Assembly: GCA_947642555.1 (NCBI GenBank) | Contig: CANRSX010000004.1 | Coordinates: 62,001-126,000 of the forward strand | DNA length: 64,000 nt | Direction: 5' to 3' | Source: an uncultured Roseburia sp. | GTDB taxonomy: Bacteria > Bacillota > Clostridia > Lachnospirales > Lachnospiraceae | Shown here: one piece after another, positions 43,669-53,164 of the stretch | How the letters are laid out: each line of letters begins with the position of its first letter | How positions within the stretch are numbered: position 1 is the first letter of the stretch | Notes under the pieces: model-generated | The model's input: only the letters and a program-made list of their open reading frames with translations | Databases searched by the model: none | Told to the model about the DNA's origin: nothing | Translations under genes and position numbers: made by a program

Positions 43669-43695
43669 AAAAGTTCAGCCGGTCGGAAGCGCCCG
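43669..43695 (+). repeat. Folded interspersed repeat, fragment
   Basis: AAAAGTTCAGCC followed by GGTCGG and AAGCGCCCG. This is the left end joined to the start of the second arm, with the long hairpin deleted. It lies between the beta-lactamase-like gene and the GH5 stop. Confidence 0.65.
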
Positions 43696-43700
43696 ATGGT

Positions 43701-44819
43701 TCACTGCTTCGGAAACCATCCGAAATCGTAACTGCGCCCGAGATCCCAGGCATCCCGGCCGGCCTGATCCGGTTCATTCACGGTATCCGCCAGCAGCTTG
43801 TAGCTCCAGAAGCAGTACCCGTGCCCGCCGCGCCACGCTTCAAGCTGTGCATCCGCCAGCGCACGGCAGATCCCCGCCTTTTCCTCATCGCTTATCCTGT
43901 CCCTCCCCCTGCTCACCAGGGAGGTAAACAGGCACCACTCCCCGCAGATCACCGGAAAATACCGCTCCATCTCCCGGATCTGAGCGCCGCAGTAGTCCTT
44001 AATATAAGCCAGGTAGTCCGGCAGGGCCTGCGCACATCCCATCGCCTCCGCCGTCGTCAGATACTGGTGCGTGTCCAGCCATACGTTCTGAAATTCCTCC
44101 TCGCGCATAAAGTCCTTCCAGTGCAGCAGCTCAAAGCCGTCGTGCAGTACCACCGCCTTCTCCGCCGCCATATGCCTTCGGATCCTGCGATAGGCATCCA
44201 CATAAAACCGGCGCAGAAAATCCTTCGGCACACCGCAGCTTTTCTTTCCCATCTCAGAGTCAGCGGGAATATACCGCTTCTGGAGCTCCAGGCGATCCCA
44301 CATTTCCTCACTGATCGGCTCATTGACCGGCTGGATCCCGAACAGCCCCGGTCTTCTCCCGTAGCGCTCCGCCAGCCGCTCCAGCACGTGCAGCGTAAAC
44401 TCCACCTTATCCGGATCCTGCGCCCAGGTACAGATGCCGCTGATTCCGCCGTTGTCAAAACCGTTCTGTCCGCCCGGCACGGTATGGAGGTCGATCAGGA
44501 TCTGCAGTCCGTAGCGCTCCGCCCACCAAAACGCCTTATCCAGCTCCTCCACACAGCCGATATAAGGCTCCACGTCGCCGAAAATAAAAAACGGCACCGG
44601 AATCCTGACCGTATTTAACCCCATGGACCGGATCCTCACAAAATCCCCCTCGGAAATATACTCCAGCCTGTGTGTCTTTATTCTCGCCTCGTACTCTCCC
44701 CTGGGAAGCTGCCGGGGAAGATCATATTCGTCCCTCGCCGTCGTCCCCTCATAGAGCGCCGGGCTCATCCATTTTTCCAGCACAAGCCAGTTGCCGAGAT
44801 TCACACCTTTTATATACAT
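43701..44819 (-). CDS. GH5-family glucanase (exo-1,3-beta-glucanase-like)
   Basis: 372 residues, no signal peptide. N-terminal KGVNLGNWLVLEKWMSPALY is the pattern of GH5 exo-1,3-beta-glucanases. LNTVRIPVPFF and ILIDLHTVPGGQNG follow. Acid/base Glu167 is in IQPVNEPIS and nucleophile Glu294 in ICGEWCLF. It probably acts inside the cell on short beta-glucosides or gluco-oligosaccharides. It is monocistronic. Confidence 0.9.
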   Translation of the reverse strand: MYIKGVNLGNWLVLEKWMSPALYEGTTARDEYDLPRQLPRGEYEARIKTHRLEYISEGDFVRIRSMGLNTVRIPVPFFIFGDVEPYIGCVEELDKAFWWAERYGLQILIDLHTVPGGQNGFDNGGISGICTWAQDPDKVEFTLHVLERLAERYGRRPGLFGIQPVNEPISEEMWDRLELQKRYIPADSEMGKKSCGVPKDFLRRFYVDAYRRIRRHMAAEKAVVLHDGFELLHWKDFMREEEFQNVWLDTHQYLTTAEAMGCAQALPDYLAYIKDYCGAQIREMERYFPVICGEWCLFTSLVSRGRDRISDEEKAGICRALADAQLEAWRGGHGYCFWSYKLLADTVNEPDQAGRDAWDLGRSYDFGWFPKQ

Positions 44820-45044
44820 TTGTCTCTCCTCCTTCTCTGCCAGGCAGCCATCTTTTGGGCAGCTCTGTATCTGTCCGTAATGCCGGATATGTAATCATAC
44901 ATGGTACTGCCATCGGTAATGGTGTAGATTTTGTGTGTTTATTATACGTGTTTCAGGTTGTTTCTTCAACTGTTTCTCTTTCCGTAATCTGATAAAACAT
45001 GTTATACTGTTACATATCAACCATTCGAAAGGATATCAATTGCT

Positions 45045-45587
45045 ATGAACATACTTTTATTTGGCGTTTCTAATGTTGGAAAGTCTGTCACCGGTGAACA
45101 GCTTGCCTCACGTTTAAACTATGATTTTTACGATCTTGATGAAGAAGTAAAGAAAAAACTGGGAATTACACTTGAAATATTTGTTTCCTCCGGTACACTT
45201 CAGGAGCGGGATTTTATAAGATGCGATATCATCCATACTCTTGTATCCCTTCCCTCCCATAAAGTGATTGCAGTTACTCCACTGTCACATATCGCTCCGA
45301 TACAGCAATTGTTTTTATCGAAAGATGTTTTTATGATCGAATTACTTGATTCTGCCAAAAATATATTTGACCGGCTCGCCTTTAGTGATGAAAATGATAA
45401 TATTTACAGGGATGATGCGTATAAAAACAAGCATAAAGATTATTATCTGAGGGAAATACAGGACGATCTTGCATGGTACGGTTCTATTTTTTCCGATATT
45501 CAAAACAAATTTGATATGGATGGCAGAGATCCCGCCCACGTCGCGGAAGCATTAATACAGGAATACCATTTGAACGGAAAGCCTTGA
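45045..45587 (+). CDS. Shikimate-kinase-like P-loop protein
   Basis: 180 residues. Walker A LFGVSNVGKSVTGEQLA at the very start, then YDFYDLDEEVKKKLG, the shikimate-kinase substrate Asp region, and LQERDFIRCDIIH. The C-terminal half diverges, and the RxxxR lid of true shikimate kinases is not obvious. A small-molecule kinase of unknown substrate is the safest call. A GAAAGGATAT site precedes the ATG. Confidence 0.75.
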   Translation: MNILLFGVSNVGKSVTGEQLASRLNYDFYDLDEEVKKKLGITLEIFVSSGTLQERDFIRCDIIHTLVSLPSHKVIAVTPLSHIAPIQQLFLSKDVFMIELLDSAKNIFDRLAFSDENDNIYRDDAYKNKHKDYYLREIQDDLAWYGSIFSDIQNKFDMDGRDPAHVAEALIQEYHLNGKP

Positions 45588-45593
45588 TTCTGC

Positions 45594-45626
45594 AAAAATC
45601 CCTACCGGATTCCAGCAGGGATTTTT
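45594..45626 (+). terminator. Terminator of the shikimate-kinase-like gene
   Basis: AAAAATCCCT (45594-45603) and AGGGATTTTT (45617-45626) form a perfect stem with a T-rich end, seven bases after the stop. Confidence 0.85.
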
Positions 45627-45765
45627 CCCTTCGGGCTGATTAAACCTGTTATCAAAAAACTATCTTGCATTCCATTTATCATTGTCGTATAATCATCCTG
45701 TAAATCTTTTATATCTTTTATCCCATCATTCTACTGCTCTTTCGGAATTCCCGGAATTTTATTAT

Positions 45766-45926
45766 AAAAGTTCAGCCAGTCTCTGCGAGATGGGCGAATC
45801 ATGCTCGCATGAATGAGCACATGTTGCAGAGACTGAGCGGAGCGCCCGTATATGAGCAAAAGTGAGCCGTGAAACGGCGGAGAGCGCTGTAAGCGCGGTT
45901 TTGCGAATGGCGCGGGCTGAACTTTT
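45766..45926 (+). repeat. Folded interspersed repeat, copy 3 (full)
   Basis: 161 bp, AAAAGTTCAGCC to GGCTGAACTTTT. Long hairpin CAGTCTCTGC with GCAGAGACTG, apical TCATGC/GCATGA, small hairpins GCCGT-GAA-ACGGC and GCGC-TGTAA-GCGC. It ends 54 bases before the start of the Rpn-family nuclease gene, in the same orientation. Confidence 0.85.
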
Positions 45927-45980
45927 CTTTCAGCAATGGTTGAGAAAAAAAACAAAAACACGTATAATGGAGGAAAGCCT

Positions 45981-46922
45981 ATGGCAAAAAACACAACATG
46001 GTATCAGAAGAATTTCTTTTGGAAAAGACTGCGGATCAACCGGAAGTACAAAGACCGCCTGTTCCGCTTCCTTTTTCAGGACAAAACAGACCTGCTGGCA
46101 CTGTACAACGCGGTGAACGGGAGCTCCTACGGCGACCCGGAGAGCCTGGAGATCGTCACCCTCGACGACGTGATCTTCATGAAAATGAAAAACGATCTCT
46201 CCTTCATGATCTCGAATCAGCTGAATCTGTACGAGCATCAGAGCACCTACTCTCCCAACATGCCCCTGCGCGGCCTGATCTATTTCACGCACCAGTATGA
46301 GGGACTGCTCTCCCGCCAGGAGGAAAACCTGTATGGCACAAAGCTGCTTCGTCTGCCCACGCCGGAGTACGTCATCTTCTACAATGGCAGAAAGGAACAG
46401 CCGGACCGCACGGAGCTGTTCTTATCCGACGCCTTTGAGACAGGGCACGGCACCGGCTGCCTGGAATGCCGGGCGATGATGCTGAACATCAATCGGGGGC
46501 ACAACGGGGAGCTGATGAAAAAATGCAGACGCCTTTGGGAATATTCCGAATTTATTGCGGAGGTAAACGACAACCTCGACCAGAACATGTCCCTGAAGGC
46601 AGCGACCGTCCGGGCCATGGATATCTGCATCCAAAAGGGAATTCTGACTGATATCCTGTTATCCAACAGAGCGGAGGTGCTGGGCATGCTGCTGACAGAA
46701 TATGACGAGAAAAAACATATGCGGACGCTATACCGGGAGGGTTATGAGGACGGATTTGACAAAGGTGAACAGGCTGGCTTTGACAGAGGCGAGCAGAATC
46801 TGCTGGAACGGATGATTCACAAAAAGCTGCTGCGCGGGAAGGATGCAGCTGCCATTGCGGATGAGCTCGAGACAGATGTCGAAACTGTTCGGAAGATAAT
46901 AGAGAAGCTCTCCTCTAGCTGA
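45981..46922 (+). CDS. Rpn-family (PD-(D/E)XK) nuclease/transposase-like protein
   Basis: 313 residues from the ATG at 45981 (GGAGGAAAG site). N-terminal YKDRLFRFLFQDKTDLLALYNAV and GRKEQPDRTELFLSDAF match the Rpn/PDDEXK putative transposase group common in Lachnospiraceae. The C-terminus has Gly/Glu repeats (YEDGFDKGEQAGFDRGEQ) and an HTH-like end (GKDAAAIADELETDVETVRKII). Known Rpn proteins (E. coli RpnA) stimulate recombination and cleave DNA; the role here is unproven. It is close to repeat copy 3. Confidence 0.82.
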   Translation: MAKNTTWYQKNFFWKRLRINRKYKDRLFRFLFQDKTDLLALYNAVNGSSYGDPESLEIVTLDDVIFMKMKNDLSFMISNQLNLYEHQSTYSPNMPLRGLIYFTHQYEGLLSRQEENLYGTKLLRLPTPEYVIFYNGRKEQPDRTELFLSDAFETGHGTGCLECRAMMLNINRGHNGELMKKCRRLWEYSEFIAEVNDNLDQNMSLKAATVRAMDICIQKGILTDILLSNRAEVLGMLLTEYDEKKHMRTLYREGYEDGFDKGEQAGFDRGEQNLLERMIHKKLLRGKDAAAIADELETDVETVRKIIEKLSSS

Positions 46923-46943
46923 CATGATTTCATCCTCGTACCA

Positions 46944-47006
46944 GCAGTCCGGCGGATATTCTGCAGTAAAACTATCTGAACTCCTGCAGAATATCCGCCG
47001 GACTGC
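46944..47006. terminator. Long perfect hairpin between convergent genes
   Basis: Arms of 23 bases at 46944-46966 and 46984-47006 (GCAGTCCGGCGG...CTGCAG) are perfectly complementary with a 17-base loop. It lies between the Rpn and MazG stops and probably serves both strands, although T-tracts are short. Confidence 0.75.
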
Positions 47007-47024
47007 GCGGTTTCTTCAATGACA

Positions 47025-47387
47025 TTACAGCTGTGTGTATTTCAGATTCTTTCCCCGGCTTTTCTCTACCGGATATTTTTCTCCATTCTGCTTCATCTTT
47101 TTCTGCAGACACTTATCCAGATCCAGCCCATACATCTGGGCAAAACGAACAACAAAAAACATGATGTCTGCCAGCTCATCTTCAATATGTCCCAAAGACG
47201 TATCCTCAAGAAACATTTCTTTCATCTGTTCTGCTGTCTTAAATCTGAAAAGATCCAGCAATTCTCCCGCTTCTGTAGAAATCCCGATTGCCAGGTCCTT
47301 TGGATTATGAAACGGATCCCAGTCCCGTTCCTCGCAAAACACTCTGACCCTCTGTTTTAATTCCTCAATCGTTGTCGTTTTGTCCAT
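47025..47387 (-). CDS. MazG-like nucleotide pyrophosphohydrolase
   Basis: 120 residues. The MazG metal-binding pattern is visible: STEAGELLDLF (ExxE) and, 30 residues on, IEDELADIMFF (ExxD). Proteins of this short type hydrolyse non-canonical NTPs or (d)NTPs to monophosphates. The start (ATG 47387, or GTG 47390) overlaps the stop of the broken DUF2075 gene. The two were therefore an operon, a pairing common in defence-like or stress loci. Confidence 0.85.
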   Translation of the reverse strand: MDKTTTIEELKQRVRVFCEERDWDPFHNPKDLAIGISTEAGELLDLFRFKTAEQMKEMFLEDTSLGHIEDELADIMFFVVRFAQMYGLDLDKCLQKKMKQNGEKYPVEKSRGKNLKYTQL

Positions 47388-48648
47388 CACATGCGTCTCC
47401 CATTATCTTTGCCCAAACGTATCTGCTCTTTCAGATAATTCCCCAGCGCCTGATCAACACAATACACATAGCATCCCTTCATTCCCCGTGTCATAAGTGT
47501 CCGGTACGTATTTTTTATAATCTCATCCGCCAGCTCCAGTGCCTTTTTCGGATTCTCTCTATACAGCTTTTTCATACCCTTAACCGACTGATCTGTCCTC
47601 GCGCGTTTCGTAAAATCTGTCACAATTTTTCCGTCCTCATATCTCATATCTTCGCCGATAATGACACCAACATAATCGAATTCCAGACCCTGAGAGGTAT
47701 GGATACATCCCGCCTCATTCACAGATGTATCATCGATCGCATACGTGGCCGTATTTCCGAGATTCCAGCTCATTTCAAAGTCTCCGATTTTAATATCATG
47801 TACATCGGAATTATTTTTTCCTTCCTTTAACCAGTTCCAGCAGTATCCAGCCAGCAGCCGCGCGTGATTCGGTGCCTGATTTTTTTCAATCACAATTTTT
47901 CTCACCTCATCTGGCGTAGCGCAGATCCTGATATCATAATCGATTCCCTCCATATCATAATTCGCCGTTTCCTGTATCTCCAGAACATGATCCAGCCAGG
48001 CAGGATAACCGTCCGAACCATTACAGCGGAACTGTGACTGCAGCTCCATATGTATGATCTCTGCTCCCTCCCGCTTTGCCCATGCCTCGATCTCTGCCAC
48101 ACTGCCGATATCGCTCATTGTAACTCTCTGTCTTTCGTCAATGAAAAAAACACTGCACAGCGATGCATGAATGATTTCCTTAATCTGATTCTCACCAATA
48201 TTCTGAAAAATACCGGACTTTGCATTCAGACGATGCGCTTCATCTACAAGTATCGTATTAACTGTATTATTTTCCGCATTCGTATAAATTCCCGATCCCT
48301 TGAACAGATTGTCCACACTGGTTTTCCTTCCCTGATTGCATTCCACTGCTTCAATTCAATAATAATCACGTTCGGATGCCGGTTTCCGTCGTACCCTGAA
48401 ATAATAAAATCCACCCGTTTCGATGTCTGCGGAATATTGTACTCAATTGCAATCCCCGCATCATCCGGTATATCATTATCATTTAACACCTTATACATAT
48501 ATTCCAGTGAATTTTCCCAGGATCGAAATTCATTTTGAACGGTACTGCGATGCATTTTTGTATAAATATTGTGCTCTATTTCCACTGCAATCGTATCGTC
48601 CTCTACGCTTCTCAGAAAATCTGTTTTTATTCCGTCATACACGATCAT
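47387..48648 (-). pseudogene. DUF2075/Schlafen-AAA-type helicase with large internal deletion
   Basis: The N-terminal piece from ATG 48648 (GGAGG site) reads MIVYDGIKTDFLRSVEDDTI, with a nuclease-like VDFIISGYDG...VIIIELKQW core. It then goes out of frame. The C-terminal piece starts in another frame near SVDNLFKGSGIYTNAENN and has Walker B TILVDEAHRLN, FFIDERQRVT and the helicase end IHTSQGLEFDYVGVIIG. Compared with intact members roughly 250-300 residues are missing between the two, including the Walker A ATP site. The product would be inactive. Confidence 0.8.
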
Positions 48649-48780
48649 CCTGAACCCTCCTCTTTTGTCTGTCCCCTCCCGACACCTCCCATTATACCTG
48701 GAAATCCTTTGACAGACAAGCATTCCTGTCCGGCAAATTCTGACCGTTCCCATCAGCAGCTCATGTTAAAAATATGATTA

Positions 48781-48817
48781 AAAAAAGCCCTGTACCCACC
48801 CGGTACAGAGCTTTTTT
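48781..48817 (-). terminator. Terminator of the ribosomal protein operon
   Basis: AAAAAAGCCCTGTACC (48781-48796) and GGTACAGAGCTTTTTT (48802-48817) pair almost fully, and the minus-strand transcript ends in a T-run. It lies ten bases after the rplQ stop. Confidence 0.9.
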
Positions 48818-48827
48818 CCTCTTCATC

Positions 48828-49364
48828 CTATACTAACTCTAACAATACCTCCAGCGCGCCGTCGCCCTTGCGCTGGCCGATCTTCACGATCCTGGTGTAA
48901 CCGCCCTTGCGGTCTGCGTACTTCGGAGCAATCTCGTCAAACAGCTTCGCCACAAGATCCACGTTCTTCGTGTTCTTCTTCTTTCCGGCGTTCTCCTGCG
49001 GTACTTCCTTGACCGGATAGAGCACCTTTAACATCTCTCTGCGGGCATGCAGACGGGACGGACGATCCTTCTTAATCGTCTTATCCACCTCGTCGTATAC
49101 GGTCACTTTCTTTCCGTCCACGACTTCTTTCACACGCTTGCCATCCTTGTCCTTGCGGGCAACCTTGGCCTTTACCGTCACCTCGTCAAAGTTATCTCTT
49201 TCCCGTACCGCTTTCGCGATAATGCCCTCGGCGATTTTGCGCACTTCCTTTGCTCTCGCCTCCGTGGTAACGATCTTTCCGTTATGGATCAGCGCCGTCA
49301 CCTGGCTTCTCAATAAAGCCTTTCTCTGACTGGATGTTCTTCCTAACTTGCGATAGCCTGCCAT
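48828..49364 (-). CDS. rplQ: 50S ribosomal protein L17
   Basis: 178 residues from the ATG at 49364 (GGAGG site). N-terminal MAGYRKLGRTSSQRKALLRSQ is standard. The protein is about 50 residues longer than E. coli L17, with a charged insertion after position 65 (KDKDGKRVKEVVDGKKVTVYD) and a lysine-rich loop, a form seen in Clostridia. It is the last gene of the operon. Confidence 0.95.
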   Translation of the reverse strand: MAGYRKLGRTSSQRKALLRSQVTALIHNGKIVTTEARAKEVRKIAEGIIAKAVRERDNFDEVTVKAKVARKDKDGKRVKEVVDGKKVTVYDEVDKTIKKDRPSRLHARREMLKVLYPVKEVPQENAGKKKNTKNVDLVAKLFDEIAPKYADRKGGYTRIVKIGQRKGDGALEVLLELV

Positions 49365-49526
49365 CTTTCTTTTCCTCCATCTCTCCCGGCAATGCGCTTT
49401 CGTCTTACTCACCGGGTCTGTGCTGGCTGACATACTCCATGCCGTTCGGACTTACTGTTTCTGCCATACTTTTATCTTCCTCCGGTCAGCCGCGCCCTGT
49501 ATGCGGGCTGCCGGTCATATCTGCGG

Positions 49527-50486
49527 TTACTCCTCGCCCTGGTTTAACTGGAGGCCCAGCTCCTTTAACTTGGCGAGAACCTCCTCTAAGGACTTGCGTC
49601 CCAGATTCCGGACCTTCATCATATCTTCCGGTGTACGGTTCGTCAGTTCCTCCACCGTATTGATCCCTGCCCTCTTCAGACAGTTGTAAGAACGGACGGA
49701 TAACTCGAGCTCGTCGATATTCATCTCGAGCACTTTCTCCTTCGCATTATCCTCCTTCTCGATCATGACATCCGCCTGCTGTGCGGCCTCAGACAGATCG
49801 ATAAACAGGCTTAAGTGTTCGCTTAAAACCTTCGCCGCAAGGCTGACCGCCTCATCCGGTTCCAGGGTTCCGTTGGTATATACATCCAGCGTAAGCTTAT
49901 CATAGTCTGTGATCTGTCCCACACGGGTATTCTCAATCGAGAGATTCACACGCTCCACCGGCGTATAGATGGAATCCACCGCGATCACACCGATCGGAAC
50001 ATCCTCTGATTTGTTTTTATCCGCGCTGACATAACCTCTGCCCTTTGTAATCGTGAGCTCCATATACAGCTTGGAATCCGCTCCACCGTTTAGATTGGCA
50101 ATTACCAGATCCGGATTTAAGATCTGAATATCAGAATCCACCTGGATATCTGCGGCTGTAACAATCCCTTCACCTTCGAATTCAATGTAAGCAACCTTCG
50201 GCTCGTTGGTAGAACTGTTGTTTCGGATCGCAAGATTCTTGATGTTCATGATAATCTCGGTCACATCCTCCTTGACACCGGGGATGGAGCTGAACTCATG
50301 CAGCACACCGTCGATCTTGACCTGGCTGACCGCCGCGCCCGGCAGCGAAGAAAGCATAATTCTTCTCAGCGAATTGCCAAGCGTGGTGCCGTATCCTCTC
50401 TCTAATGGTTCTACAACAAACTTCCCGTACTTCTTGTCTTCTGAAATTTCTGTGATTTCAATTTTTGGTTTTTGAAAATCGAACAC
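49527..50486 (-). CDS. rpoA: RNA polymerase alpha subunit
   Basis: 319 residues. The start is taken as the GTG at 50486, nine bases after AGGAGG; the TTG at 50492 is too close to the site. The N-terminal domain has [22 protein letters not shown]. The C-terminal domain has [22 protein letters not shown] and [12 protein letters not shown], which contacts UP elements and activators. Its place between rpsD and rplQ is the standard one. Confidence 0.97.
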   Translation of the reverse strand: MFDFQKPKIEITEISEDKKYGKFVVEPLERGYGTTLGNSLRRIMLSSLPGAAVSQVKIDGVLHEFSSIPGVKEDVTEIIMNIKNLAIRNNSSTNEPKVAYIEFEGEGIVTAADIQVDSDIQILNPDLVIANLNGGADSKLYMELTITKGRGYVSADKNKSEDVPIGVIAVDSIYTPVERVNLSIENTRVGQITDYDKLTLDVYTNGTLEPDEAVSLAAKVLSEHLSLFIDLSEAAQQADVMIEKEDNAKEKVLEMNIDELELSVRSYNCLKRAGINTVEELTNRTPEDMMKVRNLGRKSLEEVLAKLKELGLQLNQGEE

Positions 50487-50575
50487 TAACAAATTCCTCC
50501 TTATCCGGGTAATCTGCCTGATATACGAAACGTCAGATAAATCTGTCGTGAGTATAATAAGATCATCGCCGCGAT

Positions 50576-51169
50576 TTACTTCGAATACAACTCGACGATA
50601 AGCATCTCATCCACAGGTACGTCAATCTGCTCTCTGGAGGGTAATTCCTTTACAGTTCCCTGTAATTTCTCAGCGTCAACCTCTAACCAGTCCGGCACTA
50701 ATCTGCCGCCGGTCACCTCAATGATGTCTTTCATTCTCTGAAGGCCCTTGTTTCTCTCGCGAACCTCGATCACATCACCGGCCTTTACCTGGTAGGAAGG
50801 AATGTTGACCAGCTTGCCATTTACCAGGAAAAACTTGTGATCCACGACCTGTCTGGCCTCTCTTCTGGTTCTGGCAAATCCCATGCGGAACACGACGTTG
50901 TCAAGCCTGGACTCTAACATGGTCATCAGGTTCGTACCGGTCATGCCCTTCATCCGGTCTGCCTTCTCATAGTAATTATGGAACGGCTTCTCCAGCACGC
51001 CGTAGATAAACTTCGCCTTCTGCTTCTCTCTCAGCTGGAGAGCGTACTCCGACATCTTCTTATTTGCCCGCTTTAACTCTCTGCGGGACTTCTTGTCATA
51101 TCCTAAATAACTCGGCTCTAAGCCAAGACTTCTGCATCTCTTCAGAACAGGAACTCTGTTTACTGCCAT
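50576..51169 (-). CDS. rpsD: 30S ribosomal protein S4
   Basis: 197 residues. Begins [20 protein letters not shown]. The S4 RNA-binding domain is visible ([23 protein letters not shown]). The N-terminus lacks the four-Cys zinc site found in one class of S4, so it is the zinc-free form. S4 initiates small-subunit assembly and in Bacillus represses its own gene; here rpsD is inside the operon between rpsK and rpoA. Confidence 0.97.
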   Translation of the reverse strand: MAVNRVPVLKRCRSLGLEPSYLGYDKKSRRELKRANKKMSEYALQLREKQKAKFIYGVLEKPFHNYYEKADRMKGMTGTNLMTMLESRLDNVVFRMGFARTRREARQVVDHKFFLVNGKLVNIPSYQVKAGDVIEVRERNKGLQRMKDIIEVTGGRLVPDWLEVDAEKLQGTVKELPSREQIDVPVDEMLIVELYSK

Positions 51170-51187
51170 TTCGACTCTACCTCCTAA

Positions 51188-51580
51188 TTAAACTCTTCTG
51201 CGCTTCGGCGGGCGGCATCCATTGTGCGGTACCGGGGTTACGTCTCTGATGCTGGTAACCTCAAGTCCACATGCGGAAAGCGCACGGATTGCAGCTTCTC
51301 TTCCTGAACCCGGCCCCTTTACCATAACGTCGACGGTTTTTAATCCGTGTATTAAAGCTGCCTTTGTAGCAGTTTCTGCCGCCATCTGGGCAGCATAGGG
51401 AGTAGATTTCCTTGAACCTCTGAATCCAAGACCACCGGCACTTGCCCATGATAAGGCATTTCCCTGCGCATCCGTAATCGTCACAATCGTGTTGTTGAAG
51501 GATGACTGAATATGTGCCTGTCCGCGTTCAACGTTTTTCTTTACGCGCTTTTTTGTCACTTTTTTTGTAACTTTCGCCAT
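51188..51580 (-). CDS. rpsK: 30S ribosomal protein S11
   Basis: 130 residues with the typical basic N-terminus, then [18 protein letters not shown], and the conserved C-terminal [20 protein letters not shown]. Platform protein of the small subunit near the E site. It lies between rpsM and rpsD with short gaps. Confidence 0.97.
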   Translation of the reverse strand: MAKVTKKVTKKRVKKNVERGQAHIQSSFNNTIVTITDAQGNALSWASAGGLGFRGSRKSTPYAAQMAAETATKAALIHGLKTVDVMVKGPGSGREAAIRALSACGLEVTSIRDVTPVPHNGCRPPKRRRV

Positions 51581-51635
51581 ATCTAAACTAACCTACTTTC
51601 TCTAATTCTAAATAATCTGATCGCAGCTTTTCTTA

Positions 51636-52004
51636 TTATTTCTTCTTGTTCGCAACCGTACGCTTCGGGCCTTTTCTCGTCCGCGCATTGGTCTTCGTCT
51701 TCTGACCGCGAACCGGAAGTCCCTTTCTGTGACGGATTCCGCGATAGCAGCCGATCTCCTGCAGTCTCTTGATATTCATGGCGATCTCTCTTCTCAGATC
51801 ACCTTCCACCGTCTGTGTCTCATCGATCACGGCGCTGATTCTCTTCACCTCGTCGTCTGTCAGATCTCTGACGCGAGTATCCGGATTCACCTTTGCCTCA
51901 GCAAGGATACGGTTTGAGCTTGTTCTACCGATTCCGTAGATGTAAGTCAGACCGATCTCAACACGTTTTTCTCTTGGTAAATCTACACCTGCGATACGAG
52001 CCAT
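51636..52004 (-). CDS. rpsM: 30S ribosomal protein S13
   Basis: 122 residues from the ATG at 52004; the frame is open upstream through the spacer but unlike S13. [40 protein letters not shown] and the Lys-rich tail are standard. Small-subunit head protein contacting tRNA and L5. It is preceded by an unusually long spacer (52005-52406). Confidence 0.97.
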   Translation of the reverse strand: MARIAGVDLPREKRVEIGLTYIYGIGRTSSNRILAEAKVNPDTRVRDLTDDEVKRISAVIDETQTVEGDLRREIAMNIKRLQEIGCYRGIRHRKGLPVRGQKTKTNARTRKGPKRTVANKKK

Positions 52005-52406
52005 GTGCTTTTTAACCTCCATTAATTCATCTGATGCAGAAAGGCTTCTCCTGCACCCTGTTATTTTCTGATCTTTGTAACGAACTGTTACCGGCGCAGT
52101 CCGCACCGCCGCTGCAAGCCGCCCGACCCGGTGCCTGTTTCGCACCAGCGACTTTTACACCGTCCTGTATCTTTACATACAGCGGTATATAATAAGAAGA
52201 CACCCGTGGCAGCTCCGTTGTCATCCGGCCTGAAATGTGTGCCCCTGCTCTTCTTATCTTATTCTGGATGATTTCTCCCTGCGCTCTCGGTATGCCGGCG
52301 CGGGGAGCCCAGCTGTCCCTGCTGTCTCATATGATAACAGTGCAACAACCCGTCCGGGTGTTTCACTGCAGCCGCACATTATGAATTGTGAAACAGACAG
52401 GAACGA
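52005..52406 (-). other. Unusual 400-base spacer inside the ribosomal operon
   Basis: The spacer between rpmJ and rpsM is far longer than the other gaps in the operon. No open frame resembles a protein. It contains inverted words such as TGTTTCAC/GTGAAACA (about 52370-52395) and GC-rich stretches. A leader for autoregulation, an internal promoter or an old insertion are possible. I could not fix a promoter in it. Confidence 0.5.
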
Positions 52407-52520
52407 TTAACCCTGTCTCTGTTTGTGTTTCGGATTCTCACAGATGATCCGAATGCTTCCTTTTCTCTTGATAACCTTGCATTTCTCGCAAATCGGTTTC
52501 ACGGATGATCTTACCTTCAC
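52407..52520 (-). CDS. rpmJ: 50S ribosomal protein L36
   Basis: 37 residues starting at a GTG (52520) behind [28 protein letters not shown], then [12 protein letters not shown]. Three Cys and one His form the zinc site of the classic, zinc-binding L36. Confidence 0.96.
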   Translation of the reverse strand: MKVRSSVKPICEKCKVIKRKGSIRIICENPKHKQRQG

Positions 52521-52634
52521 AGCGAATCCTCCTTTCCTCCATCGGCTCTTTTCCGCGCAGTATACGCGCAAAAAGGCACTATTCAAAAGTGTCCATTTGA
52601 CATTATAGCATGGACATTCTTTGAAAGTCAACCA

Positions 52635-52853
52635 TTATTTGTCTCTCCAGATAATCCTTCCTTTTGTCAGGTCGTATGGCGACATCTCGATCGTTACACG
52701 GTCTCCCGGAAGGATACGGATAAAATTCATACGAAGCTTCCCGCTGATGGTCGCTAAGATCTGATGGCCGTTTTCAAGCTCAACCTTGAAAAAAGCGTTG
52801 GGCAGCTTTTCCACCACTTTACCTTCCACTTCGATGACGTCTGCTTTTGACAT
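52635..52853 (-). CDS. infA: Translation initiation factor IF-1
   Basis: 72 residues, exactly the family length, all one S1/OB fold: [49 protein letters not shown]. It binds the A site during initiation. It lies between the KOW protein and rpmJ as in other Firmicutes. Confidence 0.97.
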   Translation of the reverse strand: MSKADVIEVEGKVVEKLPNAFFKVELENGHQILATISGKLRMNFIRILPGDRVTIEMSPYDLTKGRIIWRDK

Positions 52854-52868
52854 AAATAATTCCTCCTG

Positions 52869-53138
52869 TTAATGATTCCCGGCCGCTTCTGTCATGCTCC
52901 GGTATACTTTGATTGCACGTTTTACCGAGACATCCGTCCACTCTCCCGCGAGAACCTCCGTGACTTCTGCCGGAAGCTTCGCAATGCGCTGTATATGACG
53001 CCTGTTTTTTCTCTTGGGAGCGGCCAGCGGCTTTGTCGTGCCGTTCGCCACCCAGACGGACTGCTCTTCGTCCTTTACGATCAGATAGATCTGATTCCTG
53101 TCATGTCCCGAGAGGGACTTTGCAAATTCTGTCTTCAT
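52869..53138 (-). CDS. KOW-domain RNA-binding protein (L14e-like)
   Basis: 89 residues from the ATG at 53138 (GGAAGCAG site). KSLSGHDRNQIYLIVKDEEQ and VWVANGTTKPLAAPKRKNRRHI look like the eukaryotic/archaeal L14e/L6e/L27e KOW fold. Clostridia commonly carry such a gene between map and infA. It is thought to bind RNA or the ribosome; the exact role is unknown. Confidence 0.85.
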   Translation of the reverse strand: MKTEFAKSLSGHDRNQIYLIVKDEEQSVWVANGTTKPLAAPKRKNRRHIQRIAKLPAEVTEVLAGEWTDVSVKRAIKVYRSMTEAAGNH

Positions 53139-53164
53139 ACTCTGCTTCCTGCCGGCCTCCGGTG

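Noticed and set aside
45731-45994. 87-residue minus-strand frame
   Set aside because: Runs through repeat copy 3; no ribosome site or family similarity.
46944-47006. 23-bp perfect inverted repeat as a mobile-element end
   Set aside because: It is a single hairpin between two convergent stops; a two-way terminator explains it.
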